DNA of 41,505 nt, taken from the NCBI GenBank assembly GCA_964357255.1, contig CAYHKQ010000008.1, positions 1-41,505 on the forward strand, read 5' to 3'. The DNA comes from JBBTIS01 sp038059855 (GTDB lineage Bacteria > Elusimicrobiota > Elusimicrobia > JACQPE01). Below, in pieces: positions 30,776 through 38,063 of this stretch (position 1 is the stretch's first letter; every line of letters starts with the position of its first letter). The translations under genes were made by a program, and so were the position numbers. Under the pieces are notes generated by a model, which searched no databases, was not told the DNA's origin, and was given only the letters and a program-made list of their open reading frames with translations.

Positions 30776-31774
30776 ATGCATTACCGGGATTGGATGGAGC
30801 GGGCGCTCTACGACCGCGAAGGGGGGTATTATTCCACCCGCCTGAAATCCGTCCCGGACTATGTGACCGCGCCAAGCTTCGGCCCCTATTTGGGTTGCGC
30901 CGTGGCCAGGGAGTTGATCAGGGGGTGGCGCGAGATGCCGAGGATGGCCAGGCCGAAAGTTTTTACTTTGGTTGAGGCCGGTTGCGGTAGCGAAGCGGCG
31001 CTGACTAAAAGCGCTTTGGAAACCTTGAACGCGGAGGAGCCGGATCTTCTAGATCGTCTTCAGGTGATTTTAGCGGAACGTAGCGTCGCGCGTCTTGGCG
31101 CCGCCCTGGAGACGTTGGGTCGCGCTTTCCCCGGCAAGGTTTACGGCTGTCCGGATATTTCACAGATTCCAAGAATTTGGGGGGCCGTCGTTTCCAACGA
31201 GCTTCTCGATGCCTTGCCTGTTCATTTAATTCGGCGCCGTCAGACCGAGGTTCAAGAAGCTTGTGTGGAAAAGGCGGCCGGCGGCGGTTGCGGTTTTCAA
31301 TGGAAAAAGTGCGACGATCCCGTGGTGACCTCCTTCGGTTTGGATTTGCCGGCTGATGTTTCTTACGCGTTAAATCGTGAGGCGTTAAAATTTTTGGAAA
31401 TTGTTTCAGACCGGCTTGCGCACGGCCTGCTGGTGAGCATTGACTTTGGAGACGCGCAACCGGCCATTTTTTCGAGAGTTCCCGTCAAAGCGTTTTCAAA
31501 AGGAGCCGTTAAGCTTCCCAACTGGAACACTCCGGGGACTGAAGATTTAACCAGCCCGGTAGATTTTGGATTGCTTATGGATTGGGGAGGCCATCTGGGT
31601 TTGGAGGCCCTGAGCTATGAAACCCTGTCAAGTTTTTTGATTCGCCACCGCATCGGCGAGATGCTGAGCTCCGGCGCCGGCCGCGAAGCGGTAGAGGGGA
31701 ATTTGAAAATTAAGGCGTTGATTCATCCCCAAGGTTTTGGCGAAGATTTCAAGGTGCTGATTCAAGGAAAATGA
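30776..31774 (+). CDS. SAM-dependent MidA/NDUFAF7-family methyltransferase (DUF185)
   Basis: The 332-residue protein has the family marks DREGGYYST, DYVTAPSFGPYLGCAVARELI, the SAM-binding motif LVEAGCGSEAALT, ILAERS, and the hallmark VVSNELLDALPVHLI. VSIDFGD and the C-terminal QGFGEDFKVLIQ follow. Human NDUFAF7 dimethylates an arginine of the complex I subunit NDUFS2 (NuoD) and is needed for assembly. Here the gene sits 24 bases upstream of nuoA, and NuoD keeps the target arginine, so the same job is likely. Motif I carries GCGSEAA rather than GxGxGxL. Confidence 0.88.
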   Translation: MHYRDWMERALYDREGGYYSTRLKSVPDYVTAPSFGPYLGCAVARELIRGWREMPRMARPKVFTLVEAGCGSEAALTKSALETLNAEEPDLLDRLQVILAERSVARLGAALETLGRAFPGKVYGCPDISQIPRIWGAVVSNELLDALPVHLIRRRQTEVQEACVEKAAGGGCGFQWKKCDDPVVTSFGLDLPADVSYALNREALKFLEIVSDRLAHGLLVSIDFGDAQPAIFSRVPVKAFSKGAVKLPNWNTPGTEDLTSPVDFGLLMDWGGHLGLEALSYETLSSFLIRHRIGEMLSSGAGREAVEGNLKIKALIHPQGFGEDFKVLIQGK

Positions 31775-31796
31775 AAATTTTGCCGCGCAAAATTTT
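31774..31796. repeat. Perfect hairpin AAAATTTTGC-CGC-GCAAAATTTT upstream of nuoA
   Basis: A 10-bp perfect stem with a 3-base loop overlaps the stop of the MidA-type gene and ends 2 bases before the nuoA ATG. It would cover the nuoA ribosome-binding region. Half of it (AAAATTTTGCCGCG) recurs at 32161-32174 before nuoB, and a variant occurs at 36256-36277 after nuoI. Confidence 0.8.
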
Positions 31797-31798
31797 AG

Positions 31799-32161
31799 AT
31801 GAATCCCATGATTGAGTTAGCTGGCGTTGGTATTTTTGCGATTGTGGCGACGGGGTTTGCCGTTGTCAGCCTGAGTTTAGCCTGGCTGTTGAGAGCGAAG
31901 GTCGCCGATCCAAGGAAGGAAACGGTATACGAGTGCGGCATGCCGGCCCAAGGCGAGTCGGAGGTCCGCACCAACATCCGTTTTTATACCTTCGCGTTAC
32001 TTTTTGTGCTTTTCGACGTTGAAACGTTGTTTCTTTATCCCTGGGCGGTGCGCGCTCGCGAACTTGGGATGGCCGGACTTGCGGGGATCGGCATTTTTGC
32101 CGGCGTCCTTTTTCTCGGTCTTTTTTACGCATGGAGAAAGGGCGCGCTGGAGTGGGAATGA
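31799..32161 (+). CDS. nuoA: NADH-quinone oxidoreductase subunit A
   Basis: The 120-residue protein has three membrane helices and the conserved loop ETVYECGMPAQGESEVRTNIRFYTFALLFVLFDVETLFLYPWA, with the quinone-site cysteine in YECG and the acidic FDVE. It forms part of the proton-pumping membrane arm near the quinone cavity. No clear ribosome-binding site is seen, because the AAAATTTTGC hairpin occupies the upstream region. nuoB follows 13 bases after the stop. Confidence 0.96.
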   Translation: MNPMIELAGVGIFAIVATGFAVVSLSLAWLLRAKVADPRKETVYECGMPAQGESEVRTNIRFYTFALLFVLFDVETLFLYPWAVRARELGMAGLAGIGIFAGVLFLGLFYAWRKGALEWE

Positions 32162-32174
32162 AAATTTTGCCGCG

Positions 32175-32708
32175 ATGAGCCCGACGCCCGTTAAACTTGA
32201 GCGTTTCCCCGGCGGCGAGATGGTTTTGACCACGGCCGATTTTTTTATCAATTGGGCGAGGGAGTCCTCCCTTTGGCCGGTGACTTTCGGTCTTGCGTGT
32301 TGCGCCATCGAGATGATGGGGGCCTATGCCGCCAGGTTTGATTTTGACCGCCTGGGCGTGATTCCGCGTCCAAGCCCGCGCCAAGCCGATGTCATGATCG
32401 TGGCCGGCACCGTGGTCAAAAAGATGGCCGAACCGATCATCACGATTTATCATCAAATGCCTGAGCCGAAATTTGTTATTTCCATGGGTTCGTGCGCCAA
32501 TTGCGGCGGGCCTTATTACGACAGCTATTCCGTGGTCAAGGGCGTGGATAAAATCATTCCCGTGGATGTGTACGTGGCGGGTTGCCCTCCTCGTCCCGAG
32601 GCCCTGCAGTACGCCGTCATTAAACTTCAGGAAAAAATAGGAAGGCTTGCGCCGACTCGCCAGGCCATGGCGAGCCCAATTCAAGAGAAAGGGGCAAGGG
32701 TATGGTAA
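32175..32708 (+). CDS. nuoB: NADH-quinone oxidoreductase subunit B
   Basis: The 177-residue peripheral subunit binds cluster N2. Ligand cysteines are visible in FGLACCAIEMM, MGSCANCGGPYYDSYSVVKGVD and VAGCPPRPEAL. SLWPVTFG and RPSPRQADVMIVAGTVV are typical. The start at ATG 32175 gives the family N-terminus; the frame extends upstream inside nuoA. It overlaps nuoC by 7 bases. The C-terminal tail beyond LQEKIGRL is short and variable. Confidence 0.97.
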   Translation: MSPTPVKLERFPGGEMVLTTADFFINWARESSLWPVTFGLACCAIEMMGAYAARFDFDRLGVIPRPSPRQADVMIVAGTVVKKMAEPIITIYHQMPEPKFVISMGSCANCGGPYYDSYSVVKGVDKIIPVDVYVAGCPPRPEALQYAVIKLQEKIGRLAPTRQAMASPIQEKGARVW

Positions 32709-33274
32709 CGGATGCGGCTATCGCCAAACTTAAGGAAAGATTTAGCGGTCTGCAATTGATGGAGCCTGCCCCTGTTAAAGGGCATTTGAGCGTTAAGCTC
32801 TCCGGCCCTTCCAAGCTCATCGGCGTCATAAAAATGCTTAAAGACGAGTTGGGTTACGAATTTCTCGATTTCATCACGGCCGTGGACTGGAAGGGGCCGG
32901 TAGATTTGAAGGGATATATCGTCAACCCCAATCCCAATCCTTTTATGCCCGAGGGCGTCAGGTCTCAGATGATAAGCGAGCCGCCGACGCCGGGGTTTCC
33001 TTATCGAGAGGCCATTGAAGTCATTTATGCGCTCAGCAATTGGGCCGCCAAAAGTCGAATTTTTGTGCGCGTCGAGACGACGCGCGGCGATCCCCGCGTG
33101 CCGTCTCTTATTTTTCTATGGAAGGGGGCGGATTGGCAGGAGCGCGAAATATTCGATCTTTTAGGAGTGGTCTTTGAAGGGCATCCCAATCTTAAAAAGA
33201 TTTTAACTCCGGATTTTATCAAGGGGCATCCTTTGCGCAAGGATTATGTTCATATCAAGGATAAATATGACTGA
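32702..33274 (+). CDS. nuoC: NADH-quinone oxidoreductase subunit C
   Basis: The 190-residue 30-kDa-type subunit has FLDFITAVDWKG, then IEVIYALSNWAAKSRIFVRVETTRGDPRVPSLIFLWKGADWQEREIFDLLGVVFEGHPNLKKILTPDFIKGHPLRKDY, the family signature. An insertion of about 25 residues after AVDW (DLKGYIVNPNPNPFMPEGV and following) lies between two strands. It is separate from nuoD, not fused, and overlaps nuoD by 8 bases. Confidence 0.95.
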   Translation: MVTDAAIAKLKERFSGLQLMEPAPVKGHLSVKLSGPSKLIGVIKMLKDELGYEFLDFITAVDWKGPVDLKGYIVNPNPNPFMPEGVRSQMISEPPTPGFPYREAIEVIYALSNWAAKSRIFVRVETTRGDPRVPSLIFLWKGADWQEREIFDLLGVVFEGHPNLKKILTPDFIKGHPLRKDYVHIKDKYD

Positions 33275-34373
33275 TTTAAAGACCGATACCATGTTCGTTA
33301 ACATGGGGCCTCAGCACCCCAGCACGCACGGTGTCCTGCGCCTGGGGCTTACCCTGAGCGGCGAGATCATTGTAAAGGCCGAACCGGACATCGGATATCT
33401 TCACCGTGGAACGGAAAAGTTGGCCGAGTTGCGCGGCTATCATCAATGCGTGGTGATGACGGACCGGTGGGATTATGTTTCGGCTATGCCGAACAATTTG
33501 GTTTTTTGTTTGGCGGCTGAGAAGTTGATGAATCTTGAGATTTCATCCCGGGCCAATTATCTGCGCGTTTTGATGTGCGAGATCAATCGCATCGCTTCCC
33601 ACCTTCTTTTTTTAGGCACTTATGGCATTGACATCGGAGCCTATACGCCTTTTTTGTACGCGTTTCGCGAGCGAGAGATGGTTTTGGATCTTTTTGAAAT
33701 GGCCTGCGGAGCGCGCACGACTTTCAACTATATCCGCATCGGCGGAGTGTCGGCTGATTTGCCGCAGGGTTGGACGGAAAAATGCCGGGAGTTTTTAAAT
33801 TATTTTAAGGGTAAGATCAGGGAATATGACGACCTGTTGACATACAATCCGATTTTTTTGGATCGCACAAAAACAGTCGGGATTTTAAGCAAAGAGACCG
33901 CGCTGGACTGGGGCCTGACCGGACCAAATTTAAGAGGAAGCGGCGTTCCTTATGACGTGAGAAAGACCGACCCTTATTGCGTTTATGACAAGCTGGATTT
34001 TGATGTTTGTGTCGGCGAAACCGGTTCTTGCTGGGACCGCTACCATGTCCGGGTTCTAGAAATGACACAGTCTATCCGGATTGTGGAGCAATGCCTGGGC
34101 CAATTGCCGGCGGGCGACGTGATGGCCAAGGGCGTGGCTAAAATTCCTAAGCCGCCGGCCGGTGAAGCGTACGCGCACGTGGAGGCTTCGCGCGGAGATT
34201 TAGGGATTTATTTGGTTGCGGACGGCAGTAGCGCGCCCTATCGGCTTCACGCGCGGGCCCCTTCATATATTAATCTTGCCGTCCTTCAAGAGATTTTAAC
34301 GGGACTTAAATTGGCCGATGTGATTGCGATCCTGGGTTCTACGGACATTGTTCTGGGCGAGGTGGACAGATGA
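33267..34373 (+). CDS. nuoD: NADH-quinone oxidoreductase subunit D
   Basis: The 368-residue 49-kDa subunit lines the quinone cavity. Visible are MGPQHPSTHGVLRLGLTLSGE, DIGYLHRGTEKLAELRGYHQ, the INRIASHLLFLGTYGIDIGAYTPFLYAFREREM block, LRGSGVPYDVRKTDPY and the terminal DVIAILGSTDIVLGEVDR. R47 in LHRGTEK corresponds to human NDUFS2 Arg85 (mature numbering), the site methylated by NDUFAF7. The start at ATG 33267 overlaps nuoC; an upstream GTG (33246) is less likely. Confidence 0.97.
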   Translation: MTDLKTDTMFVNMGPQHPSTHGVLRLGLTLSGEIIVKAEPDIGYLHRGTEKLAELRGYHQCVVMTDRWDYVSAMPNNLVFCLAAEKLMNLEISSRANYLRVLMCEINRIASHLLFLGTYGIDIGAYTPFLYAFREREMVLDLFEMACGARTTFNYIRIGGVSADLPQGWTEKCREFLNYFKGKIREYDDLLTYNPIFLDRTKTVGILSKETALDWGLTGPNLRGSGVPYDVRKTDPYCVYDKLDFDVCVGETGSCWDRYHVRVLEMTQSIRIVEQCLGQLPAGDVMAKGVAKIPKPPAGEAYAHVEASRGDLGIYLVADGSSAPYRLHARAPSYINLAVLQEILTGLKLADVIAILGSTDIVLGEVDR

Positions 34374-34380
34374 GGGCAAG

Positions 34381-34425
34381 GCCAATATTGCCAATGAGGC
34401 CAAAGACGCCAATGATGCAAAACAA
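34381..34425 (+). repeat. Five 9-base tandem repeats in the nuoD-nuoH spacer
   Basis: GCCAATATT, GCCAATGAG, GCCAAAGAC, GCCAATGAT and GCAAAACAA follow one another without gaps in the 66-base spacer where nuoE, F and G are found in other operons. The period is a multiple of three. No ORF with a ribosome-binding site uses it convincingly. Confidence 0.75.
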
Positions 34426-34439
34426 CGGCGAGGGCTTTT

Positions 34440-35750
34440 ATGGCTGAAGCGGCTCCGGCGGCGCCGGCAAAGCCGGCGTTTGATCCAAAGGCGGCTTGCC
34501 CGGACATTCGTCGCCGATTATGGGCTTCTAAAACCAAGGGGACGCTTTTAGAGGGCCGTCTTTGGCCTAGCGACCTTTGGCCCCATCCCTGGATTAGCGA
34601 GAGCTATCGGCGCGGCGCTTTTGTCCTCGGCGCCATAGCGATCGGCGCTATTGCCCTGGCCGTCGGACTTGGGGAAATCGGCGCGCCCCTGGCGGCGTTA
34701 CATGAATTTTATCGGCAATGGGCGCAGGCGCGGCTTCCCGAAGCGCCCGCTTGGTCGGTGGAGGCGGTGTGGATTTTGGTCAAAGCCATCGTGGTTTTGC
34801 ATATTATTTTGATCAACGGTCTTTTTCTCGTATGGTGGGAACGAAAGATATCGGCTCATATTCAATCGAGGCTCGGCCCCATATTCGTGGGCGGCTGGCA
34901 CGGCTGGCTTCAGACCGTGGCGGACGGTTTAAAGCTTTTAATCAAGGAGGACGCGGCGCCGGCGCAAAAAGATTCCTGGCTTTATCGCATCGCGCCGGCC
35001 TTGGCCTTCGCCCCGGTTCTCCTTTGCTTCGCCCCGGTTCCCTTTGGGCGCGACCTAGAGGCGGCCAATATTGATGTCGGGATTGTTTATGTTTTTGCCT
35101 GCTCCGGGGTCAGCGTTTTGGGAATTGTCCTGGCGGGTTGGGCCAGCGCGAATAAGTATTCTCTCCTGGGCGGCTTGCGCTCCGCTGCTCAGTTGGTCTC
35201 GTATGAGCTTCCCCGGGCCTTCAGCATTGTTCCGATGGTGGCCTTAGCCGGCAGTCTGTCGTTGACCAAAATTGTTCAAGCCCAGGAAGGCTATTGGATG
35301 GGATTTTTTCCCAAGTGGTTTTTCTTTTATCCCATCGTGGGGCAGATTTCTTTTGTGATATTTTTGATTGCGAGCGTGGCGGAAACCAATAGGACCCCCT
35401 TTGATATTCCGGAGGCCGAGTCCGAACTGGTCGCCGGGTTTCACACCGAGTATTCCGGGATGAAATTCGCTTTGTTTTTTTTGACGGAATACGCCTATGT
35501 GTTTCTCGCCGCCGCCCTGATCGCCACGTTCTTTTTTGGCGGCGGCGCGGCCCCGACGCCGTTGTTGAGCGTCATTCCTTCCTGGTTTTGGTTTTTATCG
35601 AAAACTTTATTTTTTGTTTTTTGTTTCCTTTGGTTTCGTTGGACGTTTCCGCGCTTTCGCATTGACCGGCTGATGGATTTCACCTGGAAATTTCTTTTGC
35701 CGTGGAGTTTTGTCAATATTATTTTTTCGATCCCGTACATTTTTTTATGA
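34440..35750 (+). CDS. nuoH: NADH-quinone oxidoreductase subunit H, with N-terminal extension
   Basis: The 436-residue quinone-site membrane subunit has LVWWERKISAHIQSRLGPIFVGGWHGWLQTVADGLKLLIKED, LLGGLRSAAQLVSYELPRAFSIVPM, FVIFLIASVAETNRTPFDIPEAESELVAGFHTEYSGMKFALFFLTEYA, and the final RWTFPRFRIDRLM. About 110 residues precede the first family helix, including an Ala/Pro-rich head, a soluble stretch (DIRRRLWASKTKGTLLEGRLWPSDLWPHPW) and an extra helix (AFVLGAIAIGAIALAVGL). ATGA overlap with nuoI. Confidence 0.96.
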   Translation: MAEAAPAAPAKPAFDPKAACPDIRRRLWASKTKGTLLEGRLWPSDLWPHPWISESYRRGAFVLGAIAIGAIALAVGLGEIGAPLAALHEFYRQWAQARLPEAPAWSVEAVWILVKAIVVLHIILINGLFLVWWERKISAHIQSRLGPIFVGGWHGWLQTVADGLKLLIKEDAAPAQKDSWLYRIAPALAFAPVLLCFAPVPFGRDLEAANIDVGIVYVFACSGVSVLGIVLAGWASANKYSLLGGLRSAAQLVSYELPRAFSIVPMVALAGSLSLTKIVQAQEGYWMGFFPKWFFFYPIVGQISFVIFLIASVAETNRTPFDIPEAESELVAGFHTEYSGMKFALFFLTEYAYVFLAAALIATFFFGGGAAPTPLLSVIPSWFWFLSKTLFFVFCFLWFRWTFPRFRIDRLMDFTWKFLLPWSFVNIIFSIPYIFL

Positions 35751-36256
35751 ATGGATATTTTCGTTCGATTTATGACGGTTTTGCCGGAACCTTCAAGGGC
35801 CTGCGGGTGACGTTGCGGCACTTGGTTTTGCCTTCGATCACGGTTAATTATCCCCTAGCGAAGCTCAAGCCCTACGAGCGTTTCCGGGGCATGCTTCTTT
35901 TTGATCCGGCCACCTGCATCGGGTGCAATCTTTGCATCAAGGCTTGCCCATCGGATTGCATTGACTTGGAGAATATGAAGACGCCGGAGGGCAAGAAAAT
36001 CGCCAAGACGCAATGGTACTCCATTGATTTCGGCAAGTGCAATTTTTGCAAGCTCTGCGAGGAGGTTTGCCCCACCAAGCCCAAATCCGTCTGGCATTCA
36101 CTCGATTATGAGCATGTCTTTTTTTCACGTCACGAGATGGTGCGCGCCTGGAAACAGGGCGATCCCTGGGTGGGCACATACTGGGATCCCAAAGAAAAGG
36201 TTTACGTGATTCCGGAATTTCAAATTCCCATCGAAGAGGTTCCGTCAAGACGATGA
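35747..36256 (+). CDS. nuoI: NADH-quinone oxidoreductase subunit I
   Basis: The 169-residue ferredoxin-like subunit carries two [4Fe-4S] motifs, CIGCNLCIKACPSDC and CNFCKLCEEVCPTKP (clusters N6a and N6b). The amphipathic N-terminus (AGTFKGLRVTLRHL) and YERFRGMLLFDPATC fit the family. The C-terminal part is longer than in many homologues (AWKQGDPWVGTYWDPKEKVYVIPEFQIPIEEV). The start at ATG 35747 overlaps the nuoH stop. An AAAATTTTGC hairpin begins at the last base of its TGA stop. Confidence 0.96.
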   Translation: MNGYFRSIYDGFAGTFKGLRVTLRHLVLPSITVNYPLAKLKPYERFRGMLLFDPATCIGCNLCIKACPSDCIDLENMKTPEGKKIAKTQWYSIDFGKCNFCKLCEEVCPTKPKSVWHSLDYEHVFFSRHEMVRAWKQGDPWVGTYWDPKEKVYVIPEFQIPIEEVPSRR

Positions 36257-36277
36257 AAATTTTGCGGAGCAAAATAT
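36256..36277. repeat. Hairpin AAAATTTTGC-GGA-GCAAAATAT after nuoI
   Basis: Nearly the same palindrome as the one before nuoA, with loop GGA instead of CGC and one mismatch in the right arm. As there, it starts at the last base of a TGA stop. The left half (AAAATTTTGC) also stands between nuoA and nuoB. It may be a repeat family or a recurring mRNA-processing signal of this operon. Confidence 0.7.
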
Positions 36278-36361
36278 CAGTCGTTAGTTGTCGGGGGTTG
36301 GGGGTTAGATCAGCGAAAGGCTCCTTTTTTGACCGGCGAGCGGCGAGCGGCGAGCGGCAAT
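36278..36361. repeat. Short-tandem-repeat element between nuoI and nuoJ (GGCGAGC units)
   Basis: The left part has GTTAGTTGTCGGGGGTTGGG-type units, a core with AAAGGCTCCTTTTTT, and three perfect GGCGAGC copies at 36335-36341, 36342-36348 and 36349-36355. The two sides are not complementary to each other, so this may be two half elements. The core resembles the AAGGAATCTCC and AGGGAACTCCTT cores of the other elements. Confidence 0.75.
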
Positions 36362-36389
36362 TGCATTGCGATCGAAGCGAGGAATTCTG

Positions 36390-36944
36390 ATGTTAAGTTA
36401 CGCTTTATTCACGATTTTAGCGCTCATCGCTCTTGTTTCGGCCCTTGGCGTCGTCCTGATGCGCAATGTCGTCCATAGCGCCGTGTTATTGGGGCTGTGC
36501 CTGGGTATGATCGGCGGTCTTTACGCTCTCTTGGGCGCGGACTTTCTTTTTGCCGCCCAGGTTTTGATTTATGTGGGCGCCATCGCCATATTATTCCTTT
36601 TTGTCGTTCTTTTAGCGGGCCGCAGGGCTGAATTAAGCGAGAGGCCTTTCAATGAGATCGTCGGGGCCGGGGCCATTGCCGCTTTTTTGGCGTTCGCTCT
36701 TTTGTCCGGCGTTATTTTGCAGGTCAAGGGCGCCTTGGCCGCTCTGCAGGCCTCGGTTAAGCCCGATTTTGTCCCGACAACGAATTCTATCGGATCGGTG
36801 ATGTTCGGGCCCTATGTCGTGGCCATAGAAGTTTTAGGCGTTGTCCTTTTGGTGGCCTTGGTCGGGGCCAGCCTTTTGGCCAAAGGATTGATGGATCAAG
36901 AGAACGGGCCGGGACGCGGCGCCGGCAAGGATGTGGCGGGGTGA
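36390..36944 (+). CDS. nuoJ: NADH-quinone oxidoreductase subunit J
   Basis: The 184-residue membrane-arm subunit has five helices: LFTILALIALVSALGVVLMRNVVHSAVLLGLCLGMIGGLYALLGADFLFAAQVLIYVGAIAILFLFVVLL, a conserved pattern around VHSALxL and VLIYVGAIxVLFLFVVML. It then has a loop and the last two helices. The start at ATG 36390 follows GAGGAATTC; the frame opens earlier at 36366 inside repeat DNA. GTGA overlap with nuoK. Confidence 0.95.
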   Translation: MLSYALFTILALIALVSALGVVLMRNVVHSAVLLGLCLGMIGGLYALLGADFLFAAQVLIYVGAIAILFLFVVLLAGRRAELSERPFNEIVGAGAIAAFLAFALLSGVILQVKGALAALQASVKPDFVPTTNSIGSVMFGPYVVAIEVLGVVLLVALVGASLLAKGLMDQENGPGRGAGKDVAG

Positions 36945-37240
36945 CTCCTTATTTAATTTTGTCCGCATTGATTTTTGCAATCGGCATTTTTGGCGCTATC
37001 ACGCGCCGCAACGTAATCAGCGTTTTAATGGCGGTGGAATTGATGTTTAACGCCGCCAACCTTAATCTAGTGGCCGCTAGCCGCATTCTTTATCCCGGCG
37101 CTCCGGTGGGCCAGGTTTTGGCCATTTTTTCCATCACCATCGCCGCGGCCGAGGCCGCCGTAGGCCTGGCCTTGATTCTCGCCATCTACCGCAAATTCGA
37201 CACGGTCTTCGTCGAGAAATTCAATCTTTTGAAGGGATAG
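36941..37240 (+). CDS. nuoK: NADH-quinone oxidoreductase subunit K
   Basis: The 99-residue three-helix subunit has LIFAIGIFGAITRRNVISVLMAVELMFNAANLNLVAASRI with the essential glutamate in MAVELM, and FSITIAAAEAAVGLALILAIYRKF with the second glutamate in AAEAAVG. GTG start. nuoL does not follow directly, as it does in most operons; four other genes intervene. A small hairpin, GGACT-TT-AGTCC (37241-37252), follows its stop. Confidence 0.96.
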   Translation: MTPYLILSALIFAIGIFGAITRRNVISVLMAVELMFNAANLNLVAASRILYPGAPVGQVLAIFSITIAAAEAAVGLALILAIYRKFDTVFVEKFNLLKG

Positions 37241-37255
37241 GACTTTAGTCCGAAG

Positions 37256-37942
37256 ATGAGGAGAATAAATTTTTTGCTTTTGGCGTTGGGCGTTTTAGCG
37301 GCCTGCCGGCGAAACGTTGATCCCGTGAGCCAAGGTAGGGCCTATTTTATAGGCTACGGTTGCAACAGCTGTCATCGCGTGGGCAATTCCGGCGGCGCTT
37401 ATGGGCCGGATTTGACATACATGGGATTTCGCGCGACTCGCGAGTGGCTCAACCTTTACCTCAAGGATCCGCGCGCCTGGAAGAGCAATACGCCCATGCC
37501 AAATTTTCATTTAACGGACCAGGCCCGATCGCGCATAGCGGATTATCTTTTTTCCTTAAAAGGCCGGGATTTTTCCGCCACAGGCAAGCCATGGGACAGG
37601 AAGGATATATTGGGCGATCCCGTCAAACGCGGCGGCGTGATTTACGAGCGCGTCGGTTGCGCGTCCTGCCACGGCAGGGACGGCAAGGGCGGGTATCCCA
37701 ATAATAACGTGACGGGCGGGCAAATTCCGGCGTTGATTCGGACGGCGGAGGGTTATTCCAAAGAGGAGGTCGTGGCCAGGATTCGAAACGGAAAAAAATC
37801 TGACAAGGCCGATCTCAATGGTCCCGATCCCATGGTTTTAATGCCAGGCTGGGGTGAAGTTCTAACGAGCGATGAAATTGACGCCTTGGTCGCGTATCTT
37901 TATTCATTAAAGCCTTATGCCGCCCCCGGGGAGCGATGGTGA
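37256..37942 (+). CDS. Dihaem cytochrome c lipoprotein
   Basis: The 228-residue protein has a lipoprotein signal peptide ending LAAC (Cys17). Two haem c sites follow, CNSCH (36-40) and CASCH (135-139), with candidate sixth-ligand methionines at M81 in TPMPNF and M196 in VLMPGW. It is two fused single-haem class I domains (second: GVIYERVGCASCHGRDGKGG). It is probably attached to the periplasmic side of a membrane as an electron carrier. Placement just after nuoK and before a PuuD-N-like membrane protein suggests respiratory electron transfer; partners are unknown. Confidence 0.92.
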   Translation: MRRINFLLLALGVLAACRRNVDPVSQGRAYFIGYGCNSCHRVGNSGGAYGPDLTYMGFRATREWLNLYLKDPRAWKSNTPMPNFHLTDQARSRIADYLFSLKGRDFSATGKPWDRKDILGDPVKRGGVIYERVGCASCHGRDGKGGYPNNNVTGGQIPALIRTAEGYSKEEVVARIRNGKKSDKADLNGPDPMVLMPGWGEVLTSDEIDALVAYLYSLKPYAAPGERW

Positions 37943-37980
37943 ACGGCGATTGCGCTTTAGCTCGGTCCGTATCGAATATT

Positions 37981-38003
37981 TTTTCCCGTTTTCCCGTTTC
38001 ACG
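37981..38003. repeat. Short tandem repeat TTTTCCCG
   Basis: TTTTCCCG at 37981-37988 and 37989-37996, followed by the related TTTCACG, lie in the intergenic region. This resembles the arms of the other elements, with no second arm visible. It may be a remnant. The rest of 37943-38063 holds a palindrome at 38018-38032 and an AGGAGG ribosome-binding site. Confidence 0.6.
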
Positions 38004-38017
38004 TTTTATCTGAACAG

Positions 38018-38032
38018 TTACAAAATTTGTAA
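38018..38032. promoter_or_regulatory. Perfect 7-1-7 palindrome TTACAAAATTTGTAA, Fur/PerR-like box
   Basis: A 15-bp perfect palindrome (TTACAAA-A-TTTGTAA) lies 31 bases upstream of the gene at 38064. Its 7-1-7 layout and the TTAxAA ends match the Fur-family PerR box consensus TTATAATNATTATAA at 5 of 7 positions per half. The downstream block contains a peroxiredoxin, a typical PerR target. Regulator and function are inferred. Confidence 0.5.
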
Positions 38033-38063
38033 AGTTATTTCGGAAAGAAGGAGGTAATAATTA

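Noticed and set aside
32004..32174. N-terminal extension of nuoB inside nuoA
   Set aside because: It is a shadow of nuoA; the NuoB family begins at the ATG at 32175.
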